A DNA stretch of 64,000 nucleotides from CAWJLE01 sp963843645 (GCA_963843645.1 CAWJLE010000005.1:682001-746000), one strand, 5' to 3'. Counted from the stretch's first letter, positions 29,629 through 39,133 are shown. Numbers and translations are program-made. Notes: generated by a model not told the origin, from the sequence alone.

Positions 29629-29661
29629 GTACACCGTACCGCGGTACTAGTACTATTGTAC
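29629..29661. repeat. five GTAC sites overlapping the EPS promoter start region
   Basis: GTAC at 29629, 29636, 29644, 29650 and 29658 within 33 bp, including the perfect palindrome GTACCGCGGTAC (29636-29647). The cluster covers the -10 box and the start-site region of the minus-strand promoter, the position of a repressor operator. Confidence 0.6.
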
Positions 29662-29683
29662 CACACTGTCTATTTTTTTTCAA
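29655..29683 (-). promoter_or_regulatory. sigma70 promoter of first EPS operon
   Basis: Minus strand TTGAAA (29683-29678), 17-bp spacer, TACAAT (29660-29655). Confidence 0.65.
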
Positions 29684-29813
29684 GTTCACGCCGAAAACTC
29701 GATGGACGAATTTTCGTGGACTCGCATATTTCCGGACGAAAGCCGGGCAGCGGGATGCTCGTGACAGTGCGGTCGAACGGTAGCCCGCAGCAAGGGCCCG
29801 CCGCCGAGCAGCC

Positions 29814-31187
29814 TCATTGTCGCAAGGCGATGTCCAGGGCCTCGGCGAGCACGCGGGTGGAAATGACCTCCAGCCCTTTTGGCGCATTGCGCGCTTCGGT
29901 CCGCGCGAACGGCGGTACGATGCACCGTTTGAAGCCAAGCTGCGAAGCTTCATACAATCGCCGCGTGAGCTGGCTCACGGAGCGCAACTCGCCTGACAGC
30001 CCGATCTCGCCGACGACCGCCAGGTCGGGAGGTACTGGAACGTTGCGCAGACTGGAGGCGATGGCGAGCGCCACCGATAGGTCCGCGGCCGGTTCGTTGA
30101 CCTTCAGTCCGCCGATGACGTTGACGAACACGTCTTGGTCCGACAGCCGCAGGCCCACGCGCTTGGTCAACACAGCGACCAGCAGCAAGAGCCGATTGAA
30201 GTCGACGCCGTTGGCGGTACGTCGGGGCAGCCCGAAGCTGGTGCCTGTGGACAATGCCTGAATCTCCACCAGCAGAGGGCGCGTGCCCTCCATCGTGATG
30301 GCCACTGATGAGCCGGCAGCGTGGGTCAGCCGCTCGGCCAGGAAAGCCTCAGAGGGATTGCTCACCTCTACGAGACCTTCATTCCGCATCTCGAACACAC
30401 CGACCTCGTTGGTGGAGCCGAAACGATTCTTCACCCCACGCAGCAACCGGTAGGCGTGGAAGCGCTCGCCTTCGAGGTACAGCACTGTGTCGACGATGTG
30501 CTCCATGACGCGCGGCCCGGCAATGGCGCCCGTCTTGGTGACGTGGCCGACGATGAAGATTGGAATGTGAGTGGACTTGGCGAGACGCAGCAGCTTTTCC
30601 GAACACTCCTTGACCTGGCTGACGCTGCCGGCGGCTGCTGACAGCTCGTCGGAGTAGATGGATTGGATGGAGTCGACGACCACGAGGCGCGGTTTCAAGT
30701 GCTCGATGTGGCCAAGGATCTGTGCCAGGTTGATCTCGGCGAGGACGTACAGGTTCTTCTCGAGCGTTCCCAGCCGATCCGCACGCAGACGGATTTGCTG
30801 GGCCGACTCCTCGCCGGACACGTAGAGGACGACGCCGGAATCTTGGGCCAGGAGGTTGGAGACCTGGAGCAGCAGAGTCGATTTGCCGATGCCGGGGTCG
30901 CCGCCGATCAGGACGACGGAGCCGGGCACGATGCCTCCCCCAAGGACGCGACTGAACTCGGCGATCGGCACGGGCAGTCGCAGGAAATCCCCGGATCGAA
31001 CCTCAGTCAGCGGCTCGGGCTGGCTGAAAAGGGCGATCGCTGCGGACTGGGCAGCACCTGTGTCGCGGCGCTCCACCACGCTTTCCACGTAAGTGTTGTA
31101 CTCGCCGCATTCTGGGCAGCGTCCCATCCACTTCGGTGAGACATTGCCGCAGGTCTGGCACGTGAACTGCGTCCGCGTCTTCGCCAT
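29814..31187 (-). CDS. radA: DNA repair protein RadA/Sms
   Basis: 457 aa RecA-like helicase that helps branch migration in recombination. N-terminal C4 zinc finger (CQTCG, then CPECGEYNT), Walker A GGDPGIGKST, the RadA-specific KNRFG motif (GVKNRFGSTNEVG), and a C-terminal Lon-protease-like domain with DVFVNVIGGLKV. Start at ATG 31187 where homology begins; the open frame upstream overlaps rex. Intact. Confidence 0.95.
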   Translation of the reverse strand: MAKTRTQFTCQTCGNVSPKWMGRCPECGEYNTYVESVVERRDTGAAQSAAIALFSQPEPLTEVRSGDFLRLPVPIAEFSRVLGGGIVPGSVVLIGGDPGIGKSTLLLQVSNLLAQDSGVVLYVSGEESAQQIRLRADRLGTLEKNLYVLAEINLAQILGHIEHLKPRLVVVDSIQSIYSDELSAAAGSVSQVKECSEKLLRLAKSTHIPIFIVGHVTKTGAIAGPRVMEHIVDTVLYLEGERFHAYRLLRGVKNRFGSTNEVGVFEMRNEGLVEVSNPSEAFLAERLTHAAGSSVAITMEGTRPLLVEIQALSTGTSFGLPRRTANGVDFNRLLLLVAVLTKRVGLRLSDQDVFVNVIGGLKVNEPAADLSVALAIASSLRNVPVPPDLAVVGEIGLSGELRSVSQLTRRLYEASQLGFKRCIVPPFARTEARNAPKGLEVISTRVLAEALDIALRQ

Positions 31188-31884
31188 TGTCCGTGTCAAT
31201 CTCCCGGGCCAGACCCTGACAGCCACGGTGCTGTGCCTCAGCCAGCTGCCGGATCTTCTTCTGTGTAATGTGGTACGAGAGCATGGCCAGACGAGTGGCC
31301 AGATCCTCATTCTCTACCCAGATGTTCTCCCCGACCTTCAGATGGGTCGGCGCGAAGTTCCAGATGACGGTGACGCCGGCCGCGACCATCAGGTCAGCGA
31401 CGTTTTGGGCGACGGGCGCCGGGACGGTGATGACGCCGAGCTGAATGTTGAGGCGCTGTACGAGGTTGGGCAGCTTGGTCAGGGGGAAGACGATCTTTTC
31501 GCCGATAGTCTTGCCCACCTTGTCGGGGTCGGTATCGAACAAAGCAACGATGTCCAGTCCGTAGTGGCGAAATCCTTCGTAGCCGGCGAGCGCCGTGCCC
31601 AGCCGTCCCGCGCCGACGAGGATCGCTTCCTTGTCATTGATGATGCCGAGAATGTCCTCGAGGTGAGCAGCCAGAGACAACACCTCGTAGCCCACACCGG
31701 GTCGCCCCAACTCGCCCAAAAACGTCAGGTCTTTGCGCACCTGAGCGGCGGGAACGTTGACGGCTGCGCCCAGTTCTTCCGAAGAAGTAATGCCCACGTT
31801 TTTTTCGGCCAATTCCTTAAGGAAACGATAGTAGAGCGGCAAACGTCTAAGGCTTGGTTTGGGAAGACCGATTTCTTTGGACAT
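31003..31884 (-). CDS. rex: redox-sensing transcriptional repressor Rex (over-long C-terminus)
   Basis: Binds NADH/NAD+ and represses fermentation and respiration genes. HTH: LPLYYRFLKELAEKNVGITSS. Rossmann domain: AILVGAGRLGTALAGYEGF, FDTDPDKVGK, TVPAPVAQNVAD, WNFAPTHL. Start at ATG 31884 with AAGGAG six bases upstream. The normal end is near HITQKKIRQLAEAQ (about 215 aa), but the frame stays open for ~70 more residues and overlaps radA by 185 bp; those residues are a radA shadow in sequence character. A lost stop or a one-base indel near 31200 is likely, as the next frame has a TGA there. Confidence 0.9.
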   Translation of the reverse strand: MSKEIGLPKPSLRRLPLYYRFLKELAEKNVGITSSEELGAAVNVPAAQVRKDLTFLGELGRPGVGYEVLSLAAHLEDILGIINDKEAILVGAGRLGTALAGYEGFRHYGLDIVALFDTDPDKVGKTIGEKIVFPLTKLPNLVQRLNIQLGVITVPAPVAQNVADLMVAAGVTVIWNFAPTHLKVGENIWVENEDLATRLAMLSYHITQKKIRQLAEAQHRGCQGLAREIDTDNGEDADAVHVPDLRQCLTEVDGTLPRMRRVQHLRGKRGGAPRHRCCPVRSDRPFQPARAAD

Positions 31885-31942
31885 TTGTTCTCCTTGCCAG
31901 CGGCACCCGACCCATTCTGCCCGTCCGTGTGATTTCGCACAA

Positions 31943-31971
31943 AGAATAACACACAAGCAGCAAATCGTCAA
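31943..31971 (-). promoter_or_regulatory. sigma70 promoter of rex
   Basis: Minus strand TTGACG (31971-31966), 17-bp spacer, TATTCT (31948-31943). The sequence TTGTGCGAAATCACAC follows at the start-site region (31943-31928). It resembles a Rex operator but the half-site spacing is two bases short, so autoregulation is only a suggestion. Confidence 0.6.
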
Positions 31972-31982
31972 GACATTGTGAT

Positions 31983-32011
31983 TTGTTTGCACTTTGCTCT
32001 GATGATATACT
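31983..32011 (+). promoter_or_regulatory. promoter of second EPS operon
   Basis: TTGTTT (31983-31988), 17-bp spacer, TATACT (32006-32011), divergent from the rex promoter. The start site would be near 32018, just before the structured leader. Confidence 0.45.
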
Positions 32012-32017
32012 ACCCGC

Positions 32018-32239
32018 AATCACTCAGGGGGAAACCTGAGGTCCCACCCTCCTTTTGCGAATGTTACCCTGACGAAGCGGCTGTATCGTCAGACGAAGGG
32101 TCTCCTGGCGCACGGGAATCGCACGTGTGGGCCATGCGAGGACCTTCGCTCGGACACCGGCCTGGCGGACTACACTGCGATGCAGCCGACCTTCAGGGTG
32201 ACGTTCGCAAGAGGAGGTGGAATCCGGGGGAGAAGCCGA
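32018..32239 (+). ncRNA. structured 5' leader of second EPS operon (candidate cis-regulatory RNA)
   Basis: A short hairpin comes first (CTCAGG 32023-32028, CCTGAG 32035-32040). Then an 18-bp closing stem pairs 32055-32072 (TTGCGAATGTTACCCTGA) with 32193-32210 (TCAGGGTGACGTTCGCAA), with only two G-U pairs. Inside lie CTGACGA/TCGTCAG (32069-32075/32086-32092), which competes with the inner 4 bp of the closing stem, an 11-bp stem 32094-32104/32138-32148 with one mismatch, its extension TGGC/GCCA, and TCGG/CCGA with CTGC-GAT-GCAG. The closing stem ends directly before GAGGAGG (32211). No open frame of note. It matches no riboswitch consensus I know. Confidence 0.55.
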
Positions 32240-33392
32240 TTGAAGGTCGCGATAGTTCATGACTGGCTGAACCAGGTGGGTGGCGCTGAGGCTGTGCTGG
32301 AGGCGTTGAAGGAGCTATTTCCTGACGCGCCAGTCTACACCTCAATCTATTGGCCGGAGAAGATGCCCGAATGACTACCGCAAGTGGGACATTCGCTGCA
32401 GCTTCATGGACCGTCTGCCCGGGGTCAAGGCGACACCATCAGCCCTTCCTGCCCCTGTACCCGCTCGCCTTCGAGAGTCTGGACTTGTTGGACTACGACC
32501 TGGTCATCAGCAACAAGAGTGGCTTCTGCCACGGCGTGCTCACCGCGCCGGAGACATTGCACATTTGCTATTGTCTGACCCCTACGCGTTACCTGTGGGA
32601 CTGCCACGCCTACGTGGATGCTGAAGGCATCGGCCGATGGGGACGCATCGTGTTGGCGCCGATCCAGAATTACCTGCGCCTGTGGGACCGGCAGGCGGCC
32701 GACCGGGTGGACCATTTCGTTTCCATCTCAGATGCGGTCCGCAGGCGCGTGGAGAAGTACTACCGGCGCGATTCGGCTGTGATCTATCCGCCCGTCGAAG
32801 TGGACCGACTGGCGCCCGCGGCGAGCCACGACGATTATTTCTTGATCGTTTCGCGGCTGATTCCGTACAAGCGCATCGACGTTGGCGGTGCGGGCGTTCA
32901 ACGAGCTGGGTCTGCCGCTGGTGATTGTAGGCGACGGCAGAGACCGGAGCGCTTGCAGGCCCTGGCGCGGCCTAACGTGACGTTCCTGGGCCGCGTTGCT
33001 GCAGGAGGAAGTGCGGCTCGGCTGAGCCAATGCCGGGCTTTCGTCTTCCCCGGCCTGGAGGATTTCGGCATTGCCCCGGTCGAGGCGATCGCGGCCGGTC
33101 GTCCGGTGATCGCGTTCGCCGGCGGCGGGGCGCTCGACACCGTGACTGCGAGGGCGTGTCCGGCACGTTCTTCTCGCCCCAAACGCCGGAGGCTCTGGTC
33201 GAGGCGGTGCGGCGCTTCGACGAGCGGCAGTATGATCCCCGGCGGATCGCGGCTCAGGCTCAGCGCTTCAGCACTGGCGTGTTCCAGGAGCGTTTCATGG
33301 CCTTCGTGGAGGAGAAATTGGAGCAGCATCGTGGTCGCACTCGGCAAGGCGGCGAGTGCATCCGAACCGTGCCGGGACGCGGCGAAGACTAA
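32240..33392 (+). CDS. glycosyltransferase family 4 (at least five frameshifts)
   Basis: About 384 aa if repaired. N-domain LKVAIVHDWLNQVGGAEAVL, then YRKWDIRCSFMDRLPGVKA, YDLVISNKSGFCHGV, CYCLTPTRYLW; C-domain FLIVSRLIPYKRID, LPLVIVGDG, NVTFLGRV, and the donor site FPGLEDFGIAPVEAIAAG. Breaks fall near 32368, 32431, 32885, 32945 and 33150. The start is taken as TTG 32240 after GGGGGAG. First gene of the second EPS operon. The broken frames are most simply sequencing errors because every conserved block survives in one frame or another. Confidence 0.82.
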
Positions 33393-33409
33393 CCTCAGAA
33401 GGAACCATC

Positions 33410-34136
33410 ATGGAATTGCGCGAATACTGGCGGGTGGTGTGGCGCAGAATCTGGATCGTCATAGCTTTGCTGGCGTGGTCCTGGTGGTGTCGGTGGCTAT
33501 GGGCAAGCGCTTGCTCCGACCTACGAGGCCAGCCTGCGCTTCATCGTCGGGGTGCCGCCGAAGCCCCCCGCGGCGATTACTACACCTACGACCGCTACTA
33601 CACCTGGCTTGCCTCGGAATACCTGGCCGATGACTTCTCCGAAGTGGTCCGGAGCGCCGCCTTCGCCGGCAACGTCAGTGGCCGGCTCAGCCAGGGTGAG
33701 GCGCCGATCCGGTGCCCGCCGGTGCGATCTCAGGGCTCGACGGTCGCCGAGAAACAGCACCGCATTCTGACGCATGCACATCACCTGGGGTGATCCGGGC
33801 CAGCTCCAGAAGATCGCCCAGGCGGCTGCCGAGACGCTGCAGCAGGACGGCTCGCAGTATTTCAGCCAGCTTGGCGAGGACACGGCGCTCATCCACCTGA
33901 TCGACCCGCCCGTGGTGACTGCCGTGCCGGTCGGCCTGCGTCAGAGGCTGGACCTCCCTATCCGCCTGGCGCTGGCGTTGCTGGCGGGCCTGTTCCTCGC
34001 TTTCCTGGTCGACTACCTGGATGACACTGTTCGCGACGCAAACGAGCTGGATGCTTTGGGGTTGGCCGTGCTGGGCACGATCCCGTCCGCCGGAGGGCGC
34101 CTGCGGCTCTGGCCCCGTTGGCACAGACAGCCCTGA
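33410..34136 (+). CDS. Wzz-like chain-length determinant protein 1 (frameshifted)
   Basis: About 242 aa. N-terminus MELREYWRVVWRRIWIVIALL (cytoplasmic tail and first membrane helix). Middle segments in other frames read YYTYDRYYTWLASEYLADDF and ITWGDPGQLQKIAQAAAETL. The C-terminus has the second membrane helix LALALLAGLFLAFLVDYLDDT, then ELDALGLAVLGTIP. ATG 33410 follows AAGGA. Regulates chain length with the CpsD kinase downstream. Several one-base breaks between 33460 and 33780. Confidence 0.8.
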
Positions 34137-34176
34137 GCGCGCCGCGGGGCCAACCCGCGGACGAGCGCACCGCTTT

Positions 34177-34204
34177 TTGTGAATCATTCGGCATATGGTA
34201 GAAT
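34177..34204 (+). promoter_or_regulatory. possible internal promoter before second Wzz gene
   Basis: TTGTGA (34177-34182), 16-bp spacer, TAGAAT (34199-34204). A GC-rich hairpin (CCGCGGG 34142-34148, CCCGCGG 34154-34160) lies just upstream, possibly attenuating read-through. Confidence 0.35.
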
Positions 34205-34253
34205 GCGCACGCCTGAGCACGCCGTATTTTGCCGCTTATGTGTGGAGGATAGG

Positions 34254-34980
34254 GTGGAGTTAAGCCGATACGTGGCCTTGTTGTGGAAACGGGGCTGGAT
34301 CATCGTTCTGGTCATGGCCATCGCCGCGGTCAGCGCCTACGGGTTCAGCCGTATGCAGACGCCGATCTATCGCGCCAGCGTCCAGATCAGCATCAATCCG
34401 GCGCGGCCCGACTGGGGGCTGGCGCAGACGGCCAAGACGATGCTGCGCAACTACACGATCAACATGACCACGCGCACCTGGGCGCAGAAGGTCATCGACG
34501 AATCTCAAACTGGACGTCTCCACCTGCGTTCCTGTTGGGCCGGGTGAAGACCAGCTCTGACGAATCGAACCTGACTGATTCAGATCGATGTGAACCACGA
34601 GGATCCCAAAGTGGCGCAAGATATCGCCTGGAAGTGGGCAAATTTCTTCGTGGAATGGCGCGTCGCCGAGAACCTCGACTTGCAGAAGGCGGACCGCGTG
34701 GGCGCCGCCATCCTCGATACGCCGACGCGTGTCGCTCTATTCGCCGAAGACCAAGGTGAACGTCATGGCGGCGGCGGTGGTTGGCCTGCTGCTGGGTGGA
34801 CTCGTGGTGTTCTTCCTGGAATGGATCGAATCGGACGTCATCCGCAGCGCGCAGGACGTCGAGCGATACATCGGCGTCACGGTGCTGGGCACCATCCCTC
34901 CGTTTGCTGACAAACGAATCGACTGCTCCGCGCCTGGTGGCAGAGGGGCGCGCAACGCGTCCGAGTTGAAGAGGAGCTGA
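34254..34980 (+). CDS. Wzz-like chain-length determinant protein 2 (frameshifted)
   Basis: About 242 aa. GTG start 34254, five bases after GGAGG: VELSRYVALLWKRGWIIVLVM with the first membrane helix, then FSRMQTPIYRASVQISI and KTMLRNYTINMTTRTWAQ. In other frames: IDVNHEDPKVAQDIAWKWAN and the C-terminal helix VMAAAVVGLLLGGLVVFFLE with VERYIGVTVLGTIP. Breaks near 34505-34580 and 34740. Two different Wzz-like subunits in tandem in front of one kinase is unusual but not unique. Confidence 0.8.
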
Positions 34981-34983
34981 TCG

Positions 34984-35684
34984 ATGACGAGCCAAGTCCA
35001 GGCCAATTTCATTACCCTGACCGATCCGCGAATCCCCGGTAGCGGAGGCGTTTCGCACGCTGCGCACGAATCTGGAATTCTCGAGTCTGGACCATCCGGT
35101 GAAGACACTGGTCGTGACCTCGGCCGGGCGACGGCGAGGGCAAGTCCACTACGCTGGCCAATCTGGCGGTGACTGCGGCCCAGTCCGAGAAGACGGTGTG
35201 CCTGATCGATTGTGATTTGCGCCGGCCTGTCTCTGCATCAGCTTTTGGGTTGAGCAACGAGGTAGGGCTGACCTCGATGGTTCGCGACGATTCGTCTGCG
35301 CGACGCTCCGCCTCTCCAGGCGACCCAGGTGGCCGGCTCTGCGGGTGCTGACCAGCGGGCCCCTGCCACCCAATCCGTCGGAGCTGCTCGGCTCTCGGCG
35401 CATGGAGGAAATCATCGCGTCGTTGAGCCGCCAGTCCGATATGGTCTTGTTCGACGCGCCGCCGATCACCATGGTCACTGATGCGGCGGTTCTGGCATCC
35501 AAGGTCGACGGCGTGTTGCTCGTGATCAGCGCCGGGCCACACCCGGCGCGAGCATGCCCGGCGCGCCAAGGCCTTCTTGGAAAAGGTCAATGCTCGCCTG
35601 GTCGGCGTGGTGCTGAACAACGTGAGCTTTGACGCCAGCCTGCGGGGCTACTACACGGCAGATGGTGGCCTGGCGCTCTTGTGA
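34984..35684 (+). CDS. BY-type tyrosine kinase CpsD/CapB (frameshifted)
   Basis: About 234 aa, the length of stand-alone Gram-positive-type kinases. Blocks in successive frames: VAEAFRTLRTNLEF-like start, EGKST Walker A, CLIDCDLRRP (Walker A' with the usual arginines), FGLSNEVGLTSMV, RVLTSGPLPPNPSELLGS, MVLFDAPPI (Walker B) and KVDGVLLVISAG. A tyrosine remains at the end (GYYTADGG) and could be autophosphorylated. Paired with membrane Wzz proteins upstream and the CpsB phosphatase downstream. Confidence 0.82.
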
Positions 35685-35727
35685 TCGGTCGGACCTGGCA
35701 TCACACGGGCACATTGGCGGCTGCCCA

Positions 35728-36505
35728 ATGATTGACATCCATGCTCACGTTCTGCCCGGCTTCGACGATGGCCCGGTGTCGATGGACGAGTCGCTCGAGA
35801 TGCTGAAGCCTCGCCTCCCAGGCCGGGAATCTCGCAGACTTATCGCTACGCCGCACTCGCCGCACGTGGTCGGCAACAGCTACCGCGAGCCGGACATCCG
35901 GCCTGGCCGTCCGGGAGCTCCAGAACGAGGCTGACAGCCGGCGGATGGACATCGAAGTTCTCCCGGGCATAGAAGTACAGGTGGACTTCGATCTGGACAG
36001 GGAGCGGCGCGAGGGGATTCGCCTTCACCCTGGCGAACAGCCGATACCTGCTGCTGGAGCTGCCCTTTTCGATGTATCCGCTCGTACGCCGAGCAGGTAA
36101 TCGTCGACCTGCGGGCGGCGCGGCCTGGTGCCCATTCTGGCGCACCCTGAACGTCTGGAGTATTTTCAGGAGAATCTCAATCTGCTGGGCCGGCTGGTCC
36201 GCCTTGGCGCTTTGGTTCAGATTACGGCGGACAGCCTGATCGATGGGTTTCGGGCCGCGCAGCTCGGGTCGACCAGCCAGCTGATGTTGGAGCATGACCT
36301 CGTCCACTTCCTCGCGTCCGACGCCCATGACAGTCACTATCGCATCCCAGGCCTGGCTGAAGCGCGAGACGCAGCGGCGGATATAGTGGGCGTGGAGGCC
36401 GCCGAGGCTCTGGTTCAGGAACACCCGGCGGCGGTGATCCACAATCAGGAGATTCCAGTAGCTGAGCCGCAAAGCTATGCCCCGCCGCGGCGATGGCTGT
36501 GGTAG
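35728..36505 (+). CDS. PHP-type tyrosine phosphatase CpsB/CapC (frameshifted)
   Basis: About 259 aa metal-dependent phosphatase that dephosphorylates CpsD. Start MIDIHAHVLPGFDDGPVSMD (first metal ligands HxH). Later blocks: IATPHSPHVVGNSY, MDIEVLPGIEVQVDFDL, RYLLLELPFSM, PILAHPERLEYFQENL and the C-terminal ligand FLASDAHDSHYR. Two or more one-base breaks between 35810 and 36120; the second half from about 36128 is in one frame. Confidence 0.83.
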
Positions 36506-36641
36506 TGCAGCGGTCAGCGAACGACCGTTCGTTGGCTGAGGCGGGGATCGCCGACCATAGATTGCTGACTGCCGCACGCTGAATGCCGATTACCGGCTGC
36601 AGAATACTGAACGCTGATTGCTTCTCTAACGAGGTGAGCTG

Positions 36642-37723
36642 ATGAAAGGTCTGATTCTGAGCGGTGGCAAGGGCACGCGCCTGTATCCCATCACATATAC
36701 CAGCGCCAAGCAACTGGTGCCCATCGCGAACAAGCCGGTTCTTTTCCGAGTGGTGGAGTCCATCGTGCAGGCCGGGATTACCGATATCGGGATCGTCGTC
36801 GGCGACACCGCCGAGGAGATAAAAACCGCCGTCGGCGATGGGTGCCGCTGGGGAGCCCAGATCACTTACATTCCGCAGTTGGCGCCGCTCGGTCTGGCCC
36901 ACGCCGTCAAGATTTCCCAGGACTTCCTGGGCGACGACCGATTTGTGATGTTCCTGGGCGATAACGTCATTCAGGGTGGCATTTCGAGCCTGATCACGCC
37001 AGTTCGATGGCTGCAACTACAACGCCCAGGTCGTGCTGACACGGGTCGCCAAACCCGAGCAGTATGGCGTGGCGGAGCTGAACCCAGACGGCAGCATTCG
37101 CAAGCTGGTGGAAAAGCCGCGCGAGCCGAAGAGCAACCTGGCCCTGGTAGGGATCTACATGTTCGACTCAAGCGTCTTCGAGGCCGTCAATGCCATCACT
37201 CCTTCCTGGCGTGGCGAGCTGGAGATCACCGACGCCATCCAGTATCTGGTGGACAAGGGTCGTGACGTCAACGCCTACGTGCACGAAGGCTGGTGGATCG
37301 ACACCGGTGCTCCCGGCGACATGCTCGACGCCAACAGACTGGTTCTGCAGGAGCTGAGCGCCGGCGTGGCCGGGTGGGTGGATCGTACGTCCCGCCTGGA
37401 CGGTCTGGTCGTGGTCGAAAAGGGCGCCGAGATCATCAACAGCGTCATCCGCGGGCCGGCGATCATCGGTGAGGACACTCGCGATCGTCAATTCCTACGT
37501 CGGGCCGTTCACGTCCATCTACCATCACGTCGTGCTGGAGAACAGCGAAATCGAGCACAGCATCGTGCTGGAGCACAGCCGCATCGACTCGATTCCCCAG
37601 CGTATCGAAGACAGCCTGATCGGGCGCAACGTCGTCATCGCCCGCTCGCCGTTGAAGCCCAAGGCTTACAAGCTCACTCTGGGTGACAACAGTAAGGTAG
37701 GGATTATCTGCAACAGTGACTAA
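36642..37723 (+). CDS. rmlA: glucose-1-phosphate thymidylyltransferase, long form (frameshifted)
   Basis: About 360 aa, matching the long RmlA/StrD type with a left-handed beta-helix tail. N-terminus MKGLILSGGKGTRLYPITYT (nucleotide-binding G-x-G-T-R), KQLVPIANKPV, FLGDNVIQGG, GVAELNPDGSI, VEKPREPKSN, GIYMFDSSVF. The tail has INSVIRGPAIIGEDT and SYVGPFTSIYHHVVLENSE. Breaks near 37005 and 37480. ATG 36642 has GAGGTGA upstream. Makes dTDP-glucose for RmlB, two genes downstream. Confidence 0.87.
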
Positions 37724-37730
37724 CGATCGC

Positions 37731-39133
37731 ATGCACGTGACCCTCATTTACGCCGGCATCGCCGGCAAAGGCTTCGATAGCATCGGGCAGGGTATGGATT
37801 CGGGCTGGATCAGCCACGGTCTGGCCATGCTCTCTGCCGTGTGCAAGGCCGAGGGGTTTCGAAACTGACCTGATCGACCTGCGCTCGCTCGAAAGCTGGG
37901 ACCGGTTCCGTGACGAGTTGCGCGCACGCCGCCCGCGCGTGTGCGGCTTGACGATGATGAGCGTCGATTTCAACCCGGTGATGCAGTGCGTCGACGTCAT
38001 CAAGGAGGTGGACCCGTCGATCGTCGTCGTGGTCGGCGGCCCGCATCCCACCTTGATGACCGACGAGGTACTGGCCAATCCCAAGATCGACTACGTCGTC
38101 ACCCGAGAAGGGGAGATCTCGTTTCCGCGCTTGCTGAGCGCCATCGAGGGCGGCGAGCCACCGGCCGAGCGCTTGATCGTCGGCGAAATGCCGGACCTGG
38201 ACGCGCTGCCCTATTCGGACCACGACCTGTTCCTGAGCGAGTGGCGCAAGTGGGGCTACGGTCTGGACTCGCCAGAGGCGCCCTTCACCGAGCTGCTGCC
38301 GCCGCCATTCGTGACGATCATCGCCGGCAGGGGCTGCATCTACAACTGCGCGTTCTGTAAGCCGGCGGAGAGCCTGATCTTCGGCAAGAAAGTGCGGCGG
38401 CGCAGCGTGGCCAACGTCATGGGCGAGCTGCGGATGCTGCGCGATCGGTTCCACTTCAGCAGCTTCATGTTCCACGACGACTGTCTGATCGAGGACCGGG
38501 AATGGGTGACCGAGTTCTGCCGAGGCGTACATCGGCCGAGGGCTTCACCCAACCTTTCTTCTGCCAGGGCCGCGCCGACATCATCGTTCGTCACGAGGAC
38601 ATGGTGGCGCTGATGGCGAAGGCGGGGCTGAAGCGGCTACTTCATCGGTTTCGAAAGCGGCAACGACCGCGTCTTGAACTTCATCCGCAAGGGCACCACG
38701 CGGGCGATCAATATCCAGGCGGCGGCCGTGTGCCGCAAGTACGGCATTACCATCTGGGCCAACTACATGCTGGGCTTGCCGACCGAAACCAAAGAAGAGA
38801 TCATGGACACGGTGTCGATGCTGAAGGAGATCGATCCGGACTACTACAGCCCGGCTTTCTACACGCCGCATCCGGGCAGCGACCTGTACGACTATTGCGA
38901 GGAGCACGATCTGTCGCTCATCAAGACCCACGACAGCTACCGGCGCAACCCCGATGAGCTGAAGATCAAGGGGCACGACTACGAGTTCCTGCAGTTGGGC
39001 GCTGCAGGAGTCTATGCGGCGCAAGCCGGTCAATCAGCTTCGGCGCACGGCCGCCGCCTACTGGAAGCGGTACGCTTCCCCGGCAAAGGTGATTCGGAAG
39101 CTGCGTCGTCTGACTCAAGGAGGAGTAAGTTGA
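37731..39133 (+). CDS. B12-binding radical SAM protein, BchE/P-methylase-like (frameshifted)
   Basis: About 468 aa. Cobalamin-binding-like N-domain: VCGLTMMSVDFNPVMQCVDV and VVVVGGPHPTLMTDEVL; the classic DxHxxG histidine is not seen. Radical SAM core: GRGCIYNCAFC (CxxxCxxC), then FMFHDDCLIEDREW, GFESGNDRVLNFIRKGTTR, and NYMLGLPTETKEEIMD. Breaks near 37862, 38525, 38638 and 39000. The TGA at 39131 overlaps the TTG start of rmlB. Its place between rmlA and rmlB suggests it modifies a sugar or lipid of the EPS, for example by methylation; this is inference. Confidence 0.8.

Larger units (their letters stand above)
29280..29813. other. intergenic region between radA and EPS operon
   Basis: About 530 bp with no gene I can support. 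It holds the EPS promoter and the GTAC cluster near 29629-29683, and a roughly 370-nt leader before the sugar transferase. The leader contains the inverted pair GGAACGCCTC...GAGGCGTTCC (29460-29469 and 29476-29485), a possible hairpin. Confidence 0.5.

Noticed and set aside
31928..31943. Rex operator (autoregulation)
   Set aside because: TTGTG and CACAC half-sites are present but separated by six bases rather than eight, and the right half is imperfect; kept only as a remark.
32018..32239. Known riboswitch such as c-di-GMP-I, TPP, cobalamin or c-di-AMP
   Set aside because: The conserved core sequences of these families are not visible, although a divergent form cannot be excluded without cmscan.
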